Assembly: GCA_050184115.1 (NCBI GenBank)
Contig: JBFXAQ010000015.1
Coordinates: forward strand, 1-64,000
Length of the DNA: 64,000 nucleotides
Origin: JACKNG01 sp050184115
GTDB lineage: Bacteria; Pseudomonadota; Gammaproteobacteria; Ga0077536
Direction of reading: 5' to 3'
Below are positions 9,171 to 17,909 of the stretch, one piece after another. The translations under genes and the position numbers were made by a program. Numbering within the stretch: the stretch's first letter is position 1; each line of letters begins with the position of its first letter. The notes beneath the pieces are model-generated. The model saw only the letters and a list, made by a program, of their open reading frames with translations. It had not been told where the DNA came from and ran no database searches.

Positions 9171-9853
9171 TAGTCCTCGTTCTCGGCGCGCTTGAGCCAG
9201 CCGACGACGAGGTAGGTCAGCGGCGTCATGACGACTTCGACACCGACCTTGAAGGCGAAGTTGAACAGCAGCACCGAGAACAGGGTGTCTCTGTTCCAGA
9301 TGCCGTAGAAGGCGATGGGATAGAAGACCAGGCTGTCGACGCCCTGGCCGAGCACGGTCGAACCGATCGTGCGCGTCCACAGGTAGCGCCCCGCGGTCCA
9401 CAGCTTCATCCGCGCCATGACGTAGGCGTTGACGAAATCACCGATCCAGAAGGCCACGATCGAGGCCAGCACGATGCGCCAGGTACCGCCGAAGGCAACC
9501 TCGATGGCCGGTTGCAGCACCGCGTTGAAGGGTTCGCTCGCACTCGGCGGCAGGCGGATGATCGCCTGCGACATGAACGTGGCGAAGATGATTGCGCCGA
9601 AGCCGGCCCAGATGACCTTGCGTGCGCGGGCGTAGCCGTACACCTCGGTCAGCACGTCGCCGAAGATGTAGCTGAGCGGGAAGAAGATGTTGCCGGCGCC
9701 GAACACCAGCACGGCGCCGAGGCCGGGCAGGGCGAGCGGCAGGTTCAGTTCGCACACCTTGCCGGGCCCGATCAGGTTAGAGCACAGCAGCACCGTGACG
9801 AAGGCCGCCATCAGCAGATCGTAGTAGCGGTAATGACGCGGGTTGCCGCTCAT
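9125..9853 (-). CDS. yhhQ: Queuosine precursor transporter, YhhQ/VUT family
   Basis: This 242-residue protein has six hydrophobic segments and family motifs NIFFPLSYIFGDVLTEVYGY and FWIGDFVNAYVMARMK. YhhQ-type proteins import queuosine precursors (preQ0/preQ1) for tRNA wobble modification. I start it at the ATG at 9853, which forms an ATGA overlap with the upstream gene's stop; the longer open frame is Arg-rich read-through. It is the last of three genes on the minus strand. The C-terminal tail NEDYYDRETDFTPFSLED is hydrophilic and is encoded inside the convergent overlap. Confidence 0.87.
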   Translation of the reverse strand: MSGNPRHYRYYDLLMAAFVTVLLCSNLIGPGKVCELNLPLALPGLGAVLVFGAGNIFFPLSYIFGDVLTEVYGYARARKVIWAGFGAIIFATFMSQAIIRLPPSASEPFNAVLQPAIEVAFGGTWRIVLASIVAFWIGDFVNAYVMARMKLWTAGRYLWTRTIGSTVLGQGVDSLVFYPIAFYGIWNRDTLFSVLLFNFAFKVGVEVVMTPLTYLVVGWLKRAENEDYYDRETDFTPFSLED

Positions 9854-10386
9854 CGTGGTGACCGGTTGGTGGCCTGGAGCCGGCGCAGGCGTTCGCGCAG
9901 ATCGGGAAAGCTGCGGGTCGAGGGCGCCAGCGCGTCGACGAAGTCGACGACGTAGTAGGTGCGGCCGAGGCGACCGCAGCTGACGATGCCAGTCAGGGTC
10001 CGGCCGCGCTTCTCGCCGGTCCAGCGGAACTGCGGCAGTTCGTGTCCGGCGACCACCAGCGGGCGTGCCTGTGCGGCGGCGAAGAAGTGCTCGTGCGTAT
10101 GTGCGAGTTCGTCGAGGAACGGGTTGACGCAGGCCGCGGCGTCGAGCGCGCCGAAGCGGGCCTCGACCTCGCCGGCCGGCATCAACGTGATGGTGAGGCG
10201 CAGCGGTCGCGCGCCATCCTCCGCGAGGTAGGCATAGGTGGTGCCGATCGCGGCGTGCGAGACCACCGGCGTGGCCAGCGTGTCCGGTGGAGCGAAGGCG
10301 AAAGGCAGGGCATCGTCGCGCGCCCCGGCCTGCGCGACGCCGCAGCTCAGGACGACGGCGAGCAGACCTCGGTGCACGGCTTTCAA
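9850..10386 (-). CDS. Secreted protein of unknown function
   Basis: This 178-residue protein has a typical signal peptide (MKAVHRGLLAVVLSCGVAQA, probable cleavage after AQA). The mature part contains two cysteines (AACVNPF and SCGRLG) that could form a disulfide. It ends in a short basic tail. The predicted periplasmic location follows from the signal peptide. Both ends show 4-base overlaps with neighbours, so it is translationally coupled between an unknown gene and the queuosine transporter. No family is recognised. Confidence 0.75.
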   Translation of the reverse strand: MKAVHRGLLAVVLSCGVAQAGARDDALPFAFAPPDTLATPVVSHAAIGTTYAYLAEDGARPLRLTITLMPAGEVEARFGALDAAACVNPFLDELAHTHEHFFAAAQARPLVVAGHELPQFRWTGEKRGRTLTGIVSCGRLGRTYYVVDFVDALAPSTRSFPDLRERLRRLQATNRSPR

Positions 10387-11306
10387 GCCGGCGCCGCCAG
10401 CGGCACGAGGTGTGCAACCTGGCGCCGCGCTACGCGCTGCGCAAGCCGGCCGATCCGCGTGGTGGCCCGTGGCAGCGGTGCATCCGGCGAGTGCGCGACG
10501 GCGCGCGCGAGCGCCTCGCGCTTGGCGTGCACGTAGCGGGCATCGCCCCAGCGCGCGAGCATGTCCTCGAACCGCGCCCAGGCCATGTGCTCGAACCGCA
10601 CCCCGCCGTCGTCGTGACGCAGTGGGTTCTCCGGGTGCAGCGTAAGCAGGGGCACGCAGTCGCGCGGCAGCGGCACGTTGGCCGAGTGCGTGCGCCTCGC
10701 CGCGAGCAGGTCCGGCAACAGGTGGGTATGGGGACCTGCCGGCGTGCGGTGGCGATCGATCGGCTGGTAGATCTCGATGCGGGCAACGGCGCTCTGCATC
10801 ACGCGCACCGGTCCCGCGGCGACGATGGCTTCGAAGACCGGGTGCGACGCCGCCGTGACCGGCTCGCCGAGGTGCGCGCGCAGGATCCGGAGCAGGGCAG
10901 GGTCGCGCGTCCGTACGCCGAACTCCACGTGGGGGAGGTTGACGCCGAGGTCGAACAGCACGGTGTCGCGGGCGGACACATCAATGGCAGCGCGGTCCGG
11001 GCCCAACTCGTGCAGCACCCCGCGACCGGCCGTGCCAAAGCGGCTGCGTTCGCCGACCAGGCACAGACCGCACTGCCACGCATCGGCCCGCGCGGCGAGG
11101 GTCTCGAAAGCCAGTGCGTCGACCTCGGCCACGGTCGCGATGCGGCAGGCGCCGCGGGGGCTCGTCGCGGTCAGCATGGTGTTCGTGCGCGTCACCGCGA
11201 CGTCGTCGTCCTGGAACTCTGCCAGCGCGCCGAAGCCGCCGACGCTGACCGCGCAGGCCGGGTCGGCGAGGCTCGTGGCCAGGATGTCGACGAGGGCGGC
11301 GTCCAT
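10383..11306 (-). CDS. Conserved-looking protein of unknown function, first gene of the yhhQ operon
   Basis: This 307-residue cytosolic protein has no signal peptide or membrane helix. Notable features are two closely spaced cysteines in QCGLCLVGE, an acidic-aromatic region, and a C-terminal RYVHAKREALARAVA helix. The N-terminal half looks like an alpha/beta domain. It overlaps the secreted protein gene by four bases, and an extended -10 lies 46 bases upstream. I do not recognise the family. Operon position is the only hint of a link to the secreted protein and the queuosine transporter. Confidence 0.65.
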   Translation of the reverse strand: MDAALVDILATSLADPACAVSVGGFGALAEFQDDDVAVTRTNTMLTATSPRGACRIATVAEVDALAFETLAARADAWQCGLCLVGERSRFGTAGRGVLHELGPDRAAIDVSARDTVLFDLGVNLPHVEFGVRTRDPALLRILRAHLGEPVTAASHPVFEAIVAAGPVRVMQSAVARIEIYQPIDRHRTPAGPHTHLLPDLLAARRTHSANVPLPRDCVPLLTLHPENPLRHDDGGVRFEHMAWARFEDMLARWGDARYVHAKREALARAVAHSPDAPLPRATTRIGRLAQRVARRQVAHLVPLAAPA

Positions 11307-11351
11307 GGTGCGGGCGGGTGCGAACGGGTCCGGGCTGTCTCGGGTGCGCGC

Positions 11352-11360
11352 AGCATAGCA
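11352..11360 (-). promoter_or_regulatory. Extended -10 promoter element for the minus-strand yhhQ operon
   Basis: Read on the minus strand, the sequence contains TGCTATGCT, an extended -10 (TGn plus TATGCT). It lies 46 bases upstream of the ATG at 11306, giving a leader of about 40 bases. No strong -35 is seen, which is acceptable for an extended -10. Confidence 0.4.
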
Positions 11361-11409
11361 CCGGGCACGCCACGGCGGCGGCCAGCCCTGTCGGCGCGGC
11401 GATTTGGCC

Positions 11410-11415
11410 TACAAT
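11410..11415 (+). promoter_or_regulatory. -10 element (TACAAT) for the acyl-CoA dehydrogenase gene
   Basis: TACAAT preceded by GCC lies 50 bases upstream of the start codon. The same context (GGC/GCC then TAnAAT) recurs before several genes in the window. A -35 match at 17 bases is poor. Confidence 0.4.
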
Positions 11416-11465
11416 CCGGGCCCTGCCCGCACGGGCCGTCATTTCAGAACACCCCGGAGAGTCCG

Positions 11466-12758
11466 ATGGATTTCGCACAGTCCGACAAAGTCACGGGCCT
11501 CGTCGCCCGCCTCGAGGCTTTCATGCGCGAGCACGTCTATCCGAACGAGGAGACGTATTTCGCCCAGGTCGCCAGCGGTGAACGCTTCGCCCCGGTGCCG
11601 ATCATGGAGGAGCTCAAGGCCATCGCCCGCCAGACCGAGTTCTGGAACATCTGGCTGCCCGACAGCGAGCACGGCCAGGGCCTGACCAACCTGGAATATG
11701 CGCCGTTGTGCGAGGTGATGGGGCGCTCGCCGATCGCTCCGGAGATCTTCAACTGCTCCGCGCCCGATACCGGCAACATGGAAGTGCTGGTGCGCTACGG
11801 GACCGAGGCACAGAAGGCGCGCTGGCTCGAACCGCTGCTCGCCGGCGAGGCGCGCTCGGCCTTCGGCATGACCGAGATCGAGGTGGCGTCGTCCGATGCC
11901 ACCAACATCGAGACCCGCATCGAGCGCGATGGCGACGAGTACGTCATCAACGGGCGCAAGTGGTACACCCACAACGTGCCCGATCCGCGCTGCAACGTCA
12001 TCATCCTGATGGGCAAGACCGATCCGGACAACCCCGATCGCCACAAGCAGCAGTCGATGATCATCGTGCCCTTCCCGCATCCCGGCGTGACCTTCAAGCG
12101 CCTGCTGCCGATCATGGGTTTCGACGACGCCCCGCATGGCTACCCGGAGGTGGTGTTCAACGACGTGCGCGTGCCGGTGGAGAACATCCTGCTCGGCGAG
12201 GGCCGTGGTTTCGAAATCGCCCAGGGCCGGCTCGGGCCCGGCCGTATCCACCACTGCATGCGTCTCATCGGGCTGGCCGAGCGCGCCCTCGAACGCATGT
12301 GCCGGCGGCTTGCCACGCGCGAGGCCTTCGGCGCCGCCATCAGCACGCAGAGCGTGTGGAAGGAGCGCATTGCGGAGTCGCGCATCCTCATCGAGCAGGC
12401 CCGGCTGCTCACGCTGAAGGCGGCATGGATGATGGACACCGTCGGCAACAAGGGCGCCAAGCAGGAGATCGCCATGATCAAGGTCATGGCACCGAACATG
12501 GCCTGCAAGGTCATCGACTGGGCCATGCAGGCATTCGGCGGCGCCGGCATGACTGACGACTACGGCCTGCCGCTCGCTTATACCTGGGCACGTCTGCTAC
12601 GCATCGCCGACGGTCCGGACGAGGTGCACCGCAACCAGATCGCGCGACTCGAATTCAAGAAATACGACGGGCCGGTGAGCGAGAACGGCGCTTCGGCGCA
12701 CATCCGCCCGCGCGACCTCTCGCCGGATTTCGACCCCCGTCCGCGCTGGATCTCCTGA
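11466..12758 (+). CDS. Acyl-CoA dehydrogenase family flavoprotein (ACAD10/11-like)
   Basis: This 430-residue enzyme has the three-domain acyl-CoA dehydrogenase layout: an N-terminal helical domain, a middle FAD-contacting strand region (FGMTEIEVASSDATN, INGRKWYTHN) and a C-terminal helical domain (QAFGGAGMTDDYGLP, RIADGPDEVHRNQIAR). It would oxidise an acyl-CoA to the 2-enoyl-CoA with FAD and electron-transfer flavoprotein. The start is the ATG at 11466, preceded by CGGAGAG at good spacing; the frame is open much further upstream but in non-coding style. An acyl-CoA synthetase gene follows after 300 bases, consistent with fatty-acid or related catabolism. Chain-length preference cannot be read. 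Confidence 0.9.
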   Translation: MDFAQSDKVTGLVARLEAFMREHVYPNEETYFAQVASGERFAPVPIMEELKAIARQTEFWNIWLPDSEHGQGLTNLEYAPLCEVMGRSPIAPEIFNCSAPDTGNMEVLVRYGTEAQKARWLEPLLAGEARSAFGMTEIEVASSDATNIETRIERDGDEYVINGRKWYTHNVPDPRCNVIILMGKTDPDNPDRHKQQSMIIVPFPHPGVTFKRLLPIMGFDDAPHGYPEVVFNDVRVPVENILLGEGRGFEIAQGRLGPGRIHHCMRLIGLAERALERMCRRLATREAFGAAISTQSVWKERIAESRILIEQARLLTLKAAWMMDTVGNKGAKQEIAMIKVMAPNMACKVIDWAMQAFGGAGMTDDYGLPLAYTWARLLRIADGPDEVHRNQIARLEFKKYDGPVSENGASAHIRPRDLSPDFDPRPRWIS

Positions 12759-13059
12759 GCGCCGCCGCGCGCCGCCGTGCCGTCCGGCAACCGGCCCCGG
12801 CGGCGTCCCGGTCTCTTCATCGGGTGCCGGCGGCTGCCCGCCTGGATTTCTCACACGTCTTCTACTGCGGCCGCCGATCTGCGCACACAACCGAGCCGTG
12901 CTCGCGTCTGTCTCCTCGGCAGACTGTCGAGTCTGCCTTCGTCGCCAGTCGCTCCGCGCGGCCCGCTTGTGCGGCATCTCGACGCCCTCGCGACGAACAC
13001 GTGTGAGCAATCCGGGCTAGAATCCGCGCCTCCGTCATGCCAGAAACCGCGAGAAATTC
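12759..13059 (+). other. Intergenic gap holding the promoter of the acyl-CoA synthetase gene
   Basis: About 300 bases without a credible gene. Near its end, TAGAAT at 13018-13023, preceded by GGC, lies 36 bases before the start codon and fits the -10 pattern seen elsewhere in the window. The remainder has frequent stops on the plus strand and only an Arg-rich shadow frame on the minus strand. Confidence 0.4.
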
Positions 13060-14520
13060 ATGCAAATCGGCTCCCTCATCCGCCGCGCCGCGCTCTACTA
13101 CGGCGATGCGCCCTGCCTGACCGAAGGCGCCCGCAACGTCAGCTTCCGCGAGTTCGATCGCCTCACCGACATCATCGGCAACGCGCTCCTCGCGCGCGGC
13201 CTCGAGCCCGGCGATCGGGTCGGCGTGCTGCTGCCGAACAGCATCGAGTGCCTGGTTGCCTACTACGCCCTGGCCAAGGCCGGGCTGGTGCGGGTCGGGC
13301 TCAACACCCGCGAGACGCTGGCGAACCACAACTACAAGCTCGCTGACAGCGGCAGCCGCGCGGCCATTCACGACGACATCGAAGGCCTCGAAGTGCCGGT
13401 CCAGATCGGCGGCGACGAGTTCGCCGCCATGTTCGACCACGCGGACGACAGCCCTTGCATCCGCGACCGCGCGCTCGACGCACCGCTGCGCCTCGGATAC
13501 ACCGGCGGCACCACCGGCAAGGCCAAGGCCGTGACCTTGACCACCCGCGGCGAACTGTCGGAGTTGTCGGCTTTTCTCACCGACCTCGTGCCCGACCTCG
13601 AAACCGGCAATACCTTCCTGCATGCCGCGCCCATCGCGCACGCCTCGGGCGCCTTCTTCCTGCCCGCCATCGCACGCGGTGTGCGCTCGCTGGTGATGAA
13701 GAAATTCGACCCCGCGGAGTTCATCGAACTCGCCTCGCGCGAGCAGGCCAGTCACACCTTCCTCGTGCCGACCATGCTGGCCATGATCCTGGAACAGCCC
13801 GGTATCGAAGGCGCAGAGTTCGCCTTGCGCAAGATCAGCTACGGCGCCTCGCCCATCGCCCCGAGCCTGCTGGCGCGCGGCGAAGCACGCTTCGGGCGCA
13901 TCTTCGCCCAGGTCTACGGCCAGGCCGAGAGTCCCATGGTTATCACCTGCCTGGCGCCGCAGGACCACGACCGCGTCGGCTCCTGTGGGCGGCCGTTCAC
14001 CATCGTCGAGTGCGCGGTGTTCGATGACGACGACCGGCCGTTGCCGCCGCGCGAGGTGGGCGAGATCGTCTGCCGCGGGCCGCAGACCATGGCCTATTAC
14101 TGGAACCGGCCGGAGGCTACCGAGCAGGCGTTCCGCAATGGCTGGCTGCACACCGGTGACATCGGCTATGTCGACGAGGACGGCTTCTACTACCTCGTCG
14201 ATCGCAAGAACGACATGCTGATCTCCGGCGGCTACAACGTCTACCCCCGCGAGGTCGAGGATGTCCTCATGGCCTTCGAGGGCGTGGTCGAGGCGGCCGT
14301 CGTCGGCCTGCCCGACGAGAAGTGGGGCGACCGCGTGCACGCCGTCGTCGCCGGTCGCCCCGACCTCGATGTCGAAGGTCTCAAGGCGTGGGCGCGCGAC
14401 AAGCTCGCCAATTACAAGCGGCCCAAGGACATCGTGGTGTGGCCGGAACTGCCGAAGAGCGCGGCGAACAAGATCCTGCGCCGCGAGGTGCGCGACCGGC
14501 TGATCGCCGAGCAGGGCTGA
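13060..14520 (+). CDS. AMP-forming acyl-CoA synthetase (long/medium-chain fatty acid-CoA ligase type)
   Basis: This 486-residue ANL-superfamily enzyme has the P-loop-like YTGGTTGKAKAV at residue 147, YGQAESP near 288, the hinge-region GWLHTGDIGYVDEDG with YLVDRKNDMLISGGYNVYPREVE, and the C-terminal catalytic lysine region LPKSAANKILRREVR. It activates a carboxylic acid with ATP through an acyl-adenylate and transfers it to CoA. It sits between the acyl-CoA dehydrogenase and a thioredoxin-like protein on the same strand. It is slightly short for long-chain ligases (about 520-560), so medium-chain or unusual acids are also possible. Confidence 0.88.
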   Translation: MQIGSLIRRAALYYGDAPCLTEGARNVSFREFDRLTDIIGNALLARGLEPGDRVGVLLPNSIECLVAYYALAKAGLVRVGLNTRETLANHNYKLADSGSRAAIHDDIEGLEVPVQIGGDEFAAMFDHADDSPCIRDRALDAPLRLGYTGGTTGKAKAVTLTTRGELSELSAFLTDLVPDLETGNTFLHAAPIAHASGAFFLPAIARGVRSLVMKKFDPAEFIELASREQASHTFLVPTMLAMILEQPGIEGAEFALRKISYGASPIAPSLLARGEARFGRIFAQVYGQAESPMVITCLAPQDHDRVGSCGRPFTIVECAVFDDDDRPLPPREVGEIVCRGPQTMAYYWNRPEATEQAFRNGWLHTGDIGYVDEDGFYYLVDRKNDMLISGGYNVYPREVEDVLMAFEGVVEAAVVGLPDEKWGDRVHAVVAGRPDLDVEGLKAWARDKLANYKRPKDIVVWPELPKSAANKILRREVRDRLIAEQG

Positions 14521-14543
14521 CGCGGATTGCGTGAGGAGGATGC

Positions 14544-15371
14544 ATGACCGCTAACGTCATCGAAGCCAACGCGGTCGATTTCCCCGATCGCGTCCTGGCG
14601 CGCTCACACGAGCGTGCGGTACTCGTCGATTTCTGGGCAGCCTGGTGTGCGCCCTGCCGGCAGTTGGCGCCGCTGCTCGAGGATCTCGCCGTGCGCCACG
14701 TCGACGGGCTCGATGTGGTCAAGGTCGATAGCGATGCCGAGCCGGGGCTCGCCGCCGAGTACGGCGTGCGCAGCCTGCCGACCCTGCTGCTGTTCCGCGC
14801 CGGCGCCGTGGTCAGCCGCATGGTGGGTGTGCAAGCGCCGGCCGCGCTCGAAGCCCTCGTCGCACCACACCTGCCACGGCCGACCGACGGTGCCGTGGAA
14901 GCCGCGGCCGCGCGCCTCGCCGCCGGCGAGGCGGAAGCGGCCCGTACCCTGCTCGAGAACGCGCTGACGGTCGACGCTGCCGATTACCGCGTCCATCCTC
15001 TGTTGGCAGAAGCCCTGGTCGAACTCGGATCGCTCGACGAGGCGGCGGCCCTGTTGCACGGGCTGCCCGCCAACGTCGCCGTCGACGACACCGTCACGCG
15101 GGTCAAGGCGCGGCTCGAACTCGCGCAGGCCAGCGCCACCGCGGCCGGTGCACCGGACGATCCGATCGCCGGCACCTACGCCCGCGCGCTCGCCCAGGCC
15201 GGCGCCGGCGATCACGACGCCGCGGTCGAGGACCTGCTCGGATTGCTGCCGGCACAGCGCGACTGGCACGACGGCGCGGTGCGGCGAGCGCTCTTGGACA
15301 TCTTCAAGGTGCTGGAGGGTGACCAGCGCCTGAAGGCCTGGCGTACGCGCATGGCGCGCAGTCTCAACTGA
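14544..15371 (+). CDS. cnoX: Thioredoxin-TPR protein, CnoX/YbbN-like
   Basis: This 275-residue protein has an N-terminal thioredoxin domain with active site WAAWCAPC (Cys35 and Cys38) and cis-Pro in RSLPTLLLF. About 150 C-terminal residues of paired helices follow, with TPR character (AEALVELGSLDEAAALLHGL). The E. coli homologue CnoX is a chaperedoxin that protects substrates from over-oxidation and hands them to GroEL; it lacks the full CXXC that is intact here, so this one may also have reductase activity. A strong Shine-Dalgarno (GAGGAGGA) lies five bases upstream of the ATG. Confidence 0.85.
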   Translation: MTANVIEANAVDFPDRVLARSHERAVLVDFWAAWCAPCRQLAPLLEDLAVRHVDGLDVVKVDSDAEPGLAAEYGVRSLPTLLLFRAGAVVSRMVGVQAPAALEALVAPHLPRPTDGAVEAAAARLAAGEAEAARTLLENALTVDAADYRVHPLLAEALVELGSLDEAAALLHGLPANVAVDDTVTRVKARLELAQASATAAGAPDDPIAGTYARALAQAGAGDHDAAVEDLLGLLPAQRDWHDGAVRRALLDIFKVLEGDQRLKAWRTRMARSLN

Positions 15372-15411
15372 GGGACGTTCGTTTGTCGTCGGCCACGCGA
15401 CCGCGGCGACC

Positions 15412-15975
15412 GTGACCGCCGATGCGCTCCAGCCCGGCTCCGTCTTGCGGCTGGGCACCCCTGCCGCTCCCGGCGGTCGCGCCGTGCGCGTGCTCTTCGC
15501 CCGCTGGGGTCTGGGCGTGAGCTGGCTCGCCGGCGGGGCGGCCATTCCCGGCAGCTACTGGGGTGAATGCGAGGCCGGGCTGGTCGGCGCAACGCTCTGG
15601 GTGCGCGCTGACACGCCGGTGCACTCGGCCCTGCACGAGGGCTGCCACTGGGTGTGCGCTGACGAGGCGCGTCGCGCGGGCATGCACACCGATGCCGGCG
15701 GCACCGACCTCGAGGAATGCGCCGTGTGCTATCTCTCGATCCTGCTTGCCGACGCCATCCCCGGTTGTGGCCAGGCGCGCCTGCTCGCCGACATGGACGC
15801 CTGGGGTTACTCCTTTCGTCTCGGCAGCGCGCGCGCATGGTTCGAGCACGATGCGGCCGATGCCCGCGGTTGGCTCGTGCGCGAGGGTTTGCTGCGCCCC
15901 AGCCGGCAGCGCGGGCAACGCGGGGGCGTGGCGCCGCGCGGCGCGGCACGGAACACGGCATTGCCGGCAGGCTGA
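15412..15975 (+). CDS. Uncharacterised protein with an HExxH motif
   Basis: This 187-residue protein contains HEGCH at residues 75-79, the HExxH form of zinc metallopeptidases, followed by EECAVCYL about 25 residues later, which could supply a third ligand. It has no signal peptide. The C-terminal region (DMDAWGYSFRLGSARAWFEHD) is aromatic-rich, and the last 25 residues are basic and look disordered. The start is a GTG 40 bases after the thioredoxin stop, so it is probably co-transcribed. Metalloprotease activity is an inference from the motif alone; the family is not recognised. Confidence 0.62.
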   Translation: MTADALQPGSVLRLGTPAAPGGRAVRVLFARWGLGVSWLAGGAAIPGSYWGECEAGLVGATLWVRADTPVHSALHEGCHWVCADEARRAGMHTDAGGTDLEECAVCYLSILLADAIPGCGQARLLADMDAWGYSFRLGSARAWFEHDAADARGWLVREGLLRPSRQRGQRGGVAPRGAARNTALPAG

Positions 15976-16115
15976 CGACGGAGCACGGCGCCGGCCATGG
16001 CGGGAGCCCTTCAGGTCGCGCGCGACGGCAGGCATGCCGCGTGGGGCGGGGCTGGCGCGGTGACGCCGCGGTTGCTCTAATCGGCGCCGGGCAGCCGTGC
16101 GCCGGGGAGATGCCG

Positions 16116-17012
16116 ATGAGCCTGACCGTGATGCCGATCACCGAATCCTTCGTTGCCGAGATCGGCGACGTCGATCTCGGTACACCGCTCACCGACGCCG
16201 ATTTCTCCACCATCGCGGCGGCTTTCGCCGACTACGCGGTCCTGGTGTTCCCCGCGCAGCAACTCGACGAAACAGGGCAGCTCGCCTTCGCCCGGCGCTT
16301 CGGCCCCATCGAGCCGAACTTCCTCGCCGTCAACGCCGAACAGAAGTTTCGCGTCACGCCGGAACTCATCGACATCTCCAACCTGACCCCGGAGGGCGCC
16401 ATCTGGGATGCCGACAGCCGCATGCGCGAGTTCTATGTCGGCAACCAGCTCTGGCATACCGACAGCTCGTTCAAGTACGTACCGGCCAAGGCCTCGATGC
16501 TCTACGCGCGTGCGGTCGCGCCATACGGCGGCCATACCGAGTTCGCCGACCTGCGCGCGGCCTACGACGCGCTGCCGGCCGCGACCCGCGCGCGCATCGC
16601 GGGCCTCATCGCCGAGCACGACATTGCGGTGTCGCGGGCCAAGACGGGCTTCAGTGACTTCACGCCGGCCGAACGGACCGCGTTGCCGCCCGTGCCGCAG
16701 GTGATGGTGCGAACGGTGCCGGAGTCGGGCCGGCGCACGCTCTATCTCGCTTCGCATGCTGGACGCGTGCGCGGGATGCCGGAGGAAGCCGGGCGCGCCC
16801 TCATCGACGAGTTGATGGCACACGCGACCCGCCGGGAGTTCGTCTACACCCACCGCTGGCGGGTCGGTGACCTGGTGCTGTGGGACAACCGCTGCACGCT
16901 GCACCGCGGCACGCCGTTCGACGATCGTCGTCACGTGCGCGACATGCTGCGGGCGACGATCGCGGACCGCGCCAATACCTGCGAACAGGCGGGGATCGTC
17001 GTCGCTTCCTGA
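16116..17012 (+). CDS. TauD/TfdA-family Fe(II)/2-oxoglutarate-dependent dioxygenase
   Basis: This 298-residue enzyme has the double-stranded beta-helix metal site: HTD at His114 and Asp116, distal His263 in RCTLHRGTPFD, and the 2-oxoglutarate-binding Arg in RHVRDMLRATI. The family hydroxylates aryloxyacetates, taurine or related acids while decarboxylating 2-oxoglutarate. Length and motif spacing are normal. Two in-frame ATGs exist, at 16110 and 16116; the second has GGGGAGA at ideal spacing and is preferred. It stands alone, convergent with a tyrosine phosphatase gene. The substrate is not predictable; TfdA-like acids are as likely as taurine. Confidence 0.85.
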   Translation: MSLTVMPITESFVAEIGDVDLGTPLTDADFSTIAAAFADYAVLVFPAQQLDETGQLAFARRFGPIEPNFLAVNAEQKFRVTPELIDISNLTPEGAIWDADSRMREFYVGNQLWHTDSSFKYVPAKASMLYARAVAPYGGHTEFADLRAAYDALPAATRARIAGLIAEHDIAVSRAKTGFSDFTPAERTALPPVPQVMVRTVPESGRRTLYLASHAGRVRGMPEEAGRALIDELMAHATRREFVYTHRWRVGDLVLWDNRCTLHRGTPFDDRRHVRDMLRATIADRANTCEQAGIVVAS

Positions 17013-17032
17013 GCCGCGGCGCGCGCGATACG

Positions 17033-17788
17033 TCAATCGAGCATGTAGAGGGCCAGCGCGGTGCGCTCGGCCGGGCCGAAGCCGAGCCATTCGTCGAGGT
17101 AGGTTTCCAGGTCGCCGCAACGCCGGTCGATCGCGTCCAGCGAGGCGCGCACGAAATCGCCGTGTGCCGACATCACCACCTCGATGGCGTCCGGACGCGC
17201 CCGTTCGGTGAACACGTCGACCGGTTGGTGTTCGCAGTTGCTGAGTTCGAAGTCCTCGACGATGACTTCGCGGGGCACGCCCAGCGCACCCAGAATGAGC
17301 GCGACGGCGATGCCGGTGCGGTCCTTGCCGCTGGTGCAGTGGATGAGGAAGGCGGCGCCGTCGTCGCGCAACAGCTCGGCGAGGATGTCGCCGAAGGCGT
17401 CGGCATGCTCGAAGGGGATGCGTGCGTAGTTGTCGCACATCAGGGCGTGGGCGCGCGCGCCATCCGCCAGACCGCGATTCACCTGGGTAAACAATTCGAC
17501 CGAGCCGCGCGGGTGCAGCCCGCGATGCAGAAACCGCGGCGGGCGGCCGGGCGGCAGTCGATCGGGCGCACGGGCGCGTTCCTCGTCGTAGCGCAGGTCG
17601 ATGACGGTGCGCACGGCGAGCGTTTCGAGACGCTCGAGGTCTGCGCGGCTCAGGCGTGACAAGCCGTCGGCGCGAATGATCACGCCGCGGCGGGTGGTGC
17701 GGCCGGAGTGCGCGGGCAGGCCGCCGAGATCGCGGACGTTACGGGCACCGTCGAAGAGGATGGCGCGGGCTAAGGGTTCGTTGGACAT
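17033..17788 (-). CDS. Tyrosine phosphatase-like protein with CX5R active site
   Basis: This 251-residue protein carries the signature HCTSGKDRTG, with nucleophilic Cys151 and Arg157, typical of bacterial DSP/PTP-like lipid or protein phosphatases. The N-terminal NVRDLGGLPAHSGRTTRRG is also characteristic of this group, which includes the MptpB-like enzymes. I start at the ATG at 17788 (MSNEPLARAILF); the frame upstream is open but crosses a good -10 on this strand. It is a single gene, convergent with the dioxygenase. Substrates may be phosphotyrosine or phosphoinositides. Confidence 0.85.
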   Translation of the reverse strand: MSNEPLARAILFDGARNVRDLGGLPAHSGRTTRRGVIIRADGLSRLSRADLERLETLAVRTVIDLRYDEERARAPDRLPPGRPPRFLHRGLHPRGSVELFTQVNRGLADGARAHALMCDNYARIPFEHADAFGDILAELLRDDGAAFLIHCTSGKDRTGIAVALILGALGVPREVIVEDFELSNCEHQPVDVFTERARPDAIEVVMSAHGDFVRASLDAIDRRCGDLETYLDEWLGFGPAERTALALYMLD

Positions 17789-17823
17789 GGGCGCAAGTAC
17801 GACGGCGACGTGGGCGAGGGCGA

Positions 17824-17829
17824 ATTCTA
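17824..17829 (-). promoter_or_regulatory. -10 element (TAGAAT) for the tyrosine phosphatase gene
   Basis: On the minus strand, GGCTAGAATTCGCC places a TAGAAT 36 bases before the ATG at 17788. Exactly the same 14-base string occurs on the plus strand at 17901-17914, so the two promoters face away from each other. Confidence 0.5.
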
Positions 17830-17903
17830 GCCTGGATATCGCGCGCGTCCGCGGCAACGGTCGGCGCGTCGATGGTGGCGGCAGCGAAGTGGAGATTCCG
17901 GGC

Positions 17904-17909
17904 TAGAAT
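17904..17909 (+). promoter_or_regulatory. -10 element (TAGAAT) upstream of the DegT aminotransferase gene
   Basis: The string GGCTAGAATTCGCC at 17901-17914 repeats the core of the phosphatase promoter. It would give a leader of about 225 bases before the GTG at 18143. I see no terminator or riboswitch-like fold in that leader. Confidence 0.4.

Noticed and set aside
10287..11465. N-terminal extension of the acyl-CoA dehydrogenase frame
   Set aside because: The frame is open but lies antisense to two genes, and the family start with a good ribosome site is at 11466.
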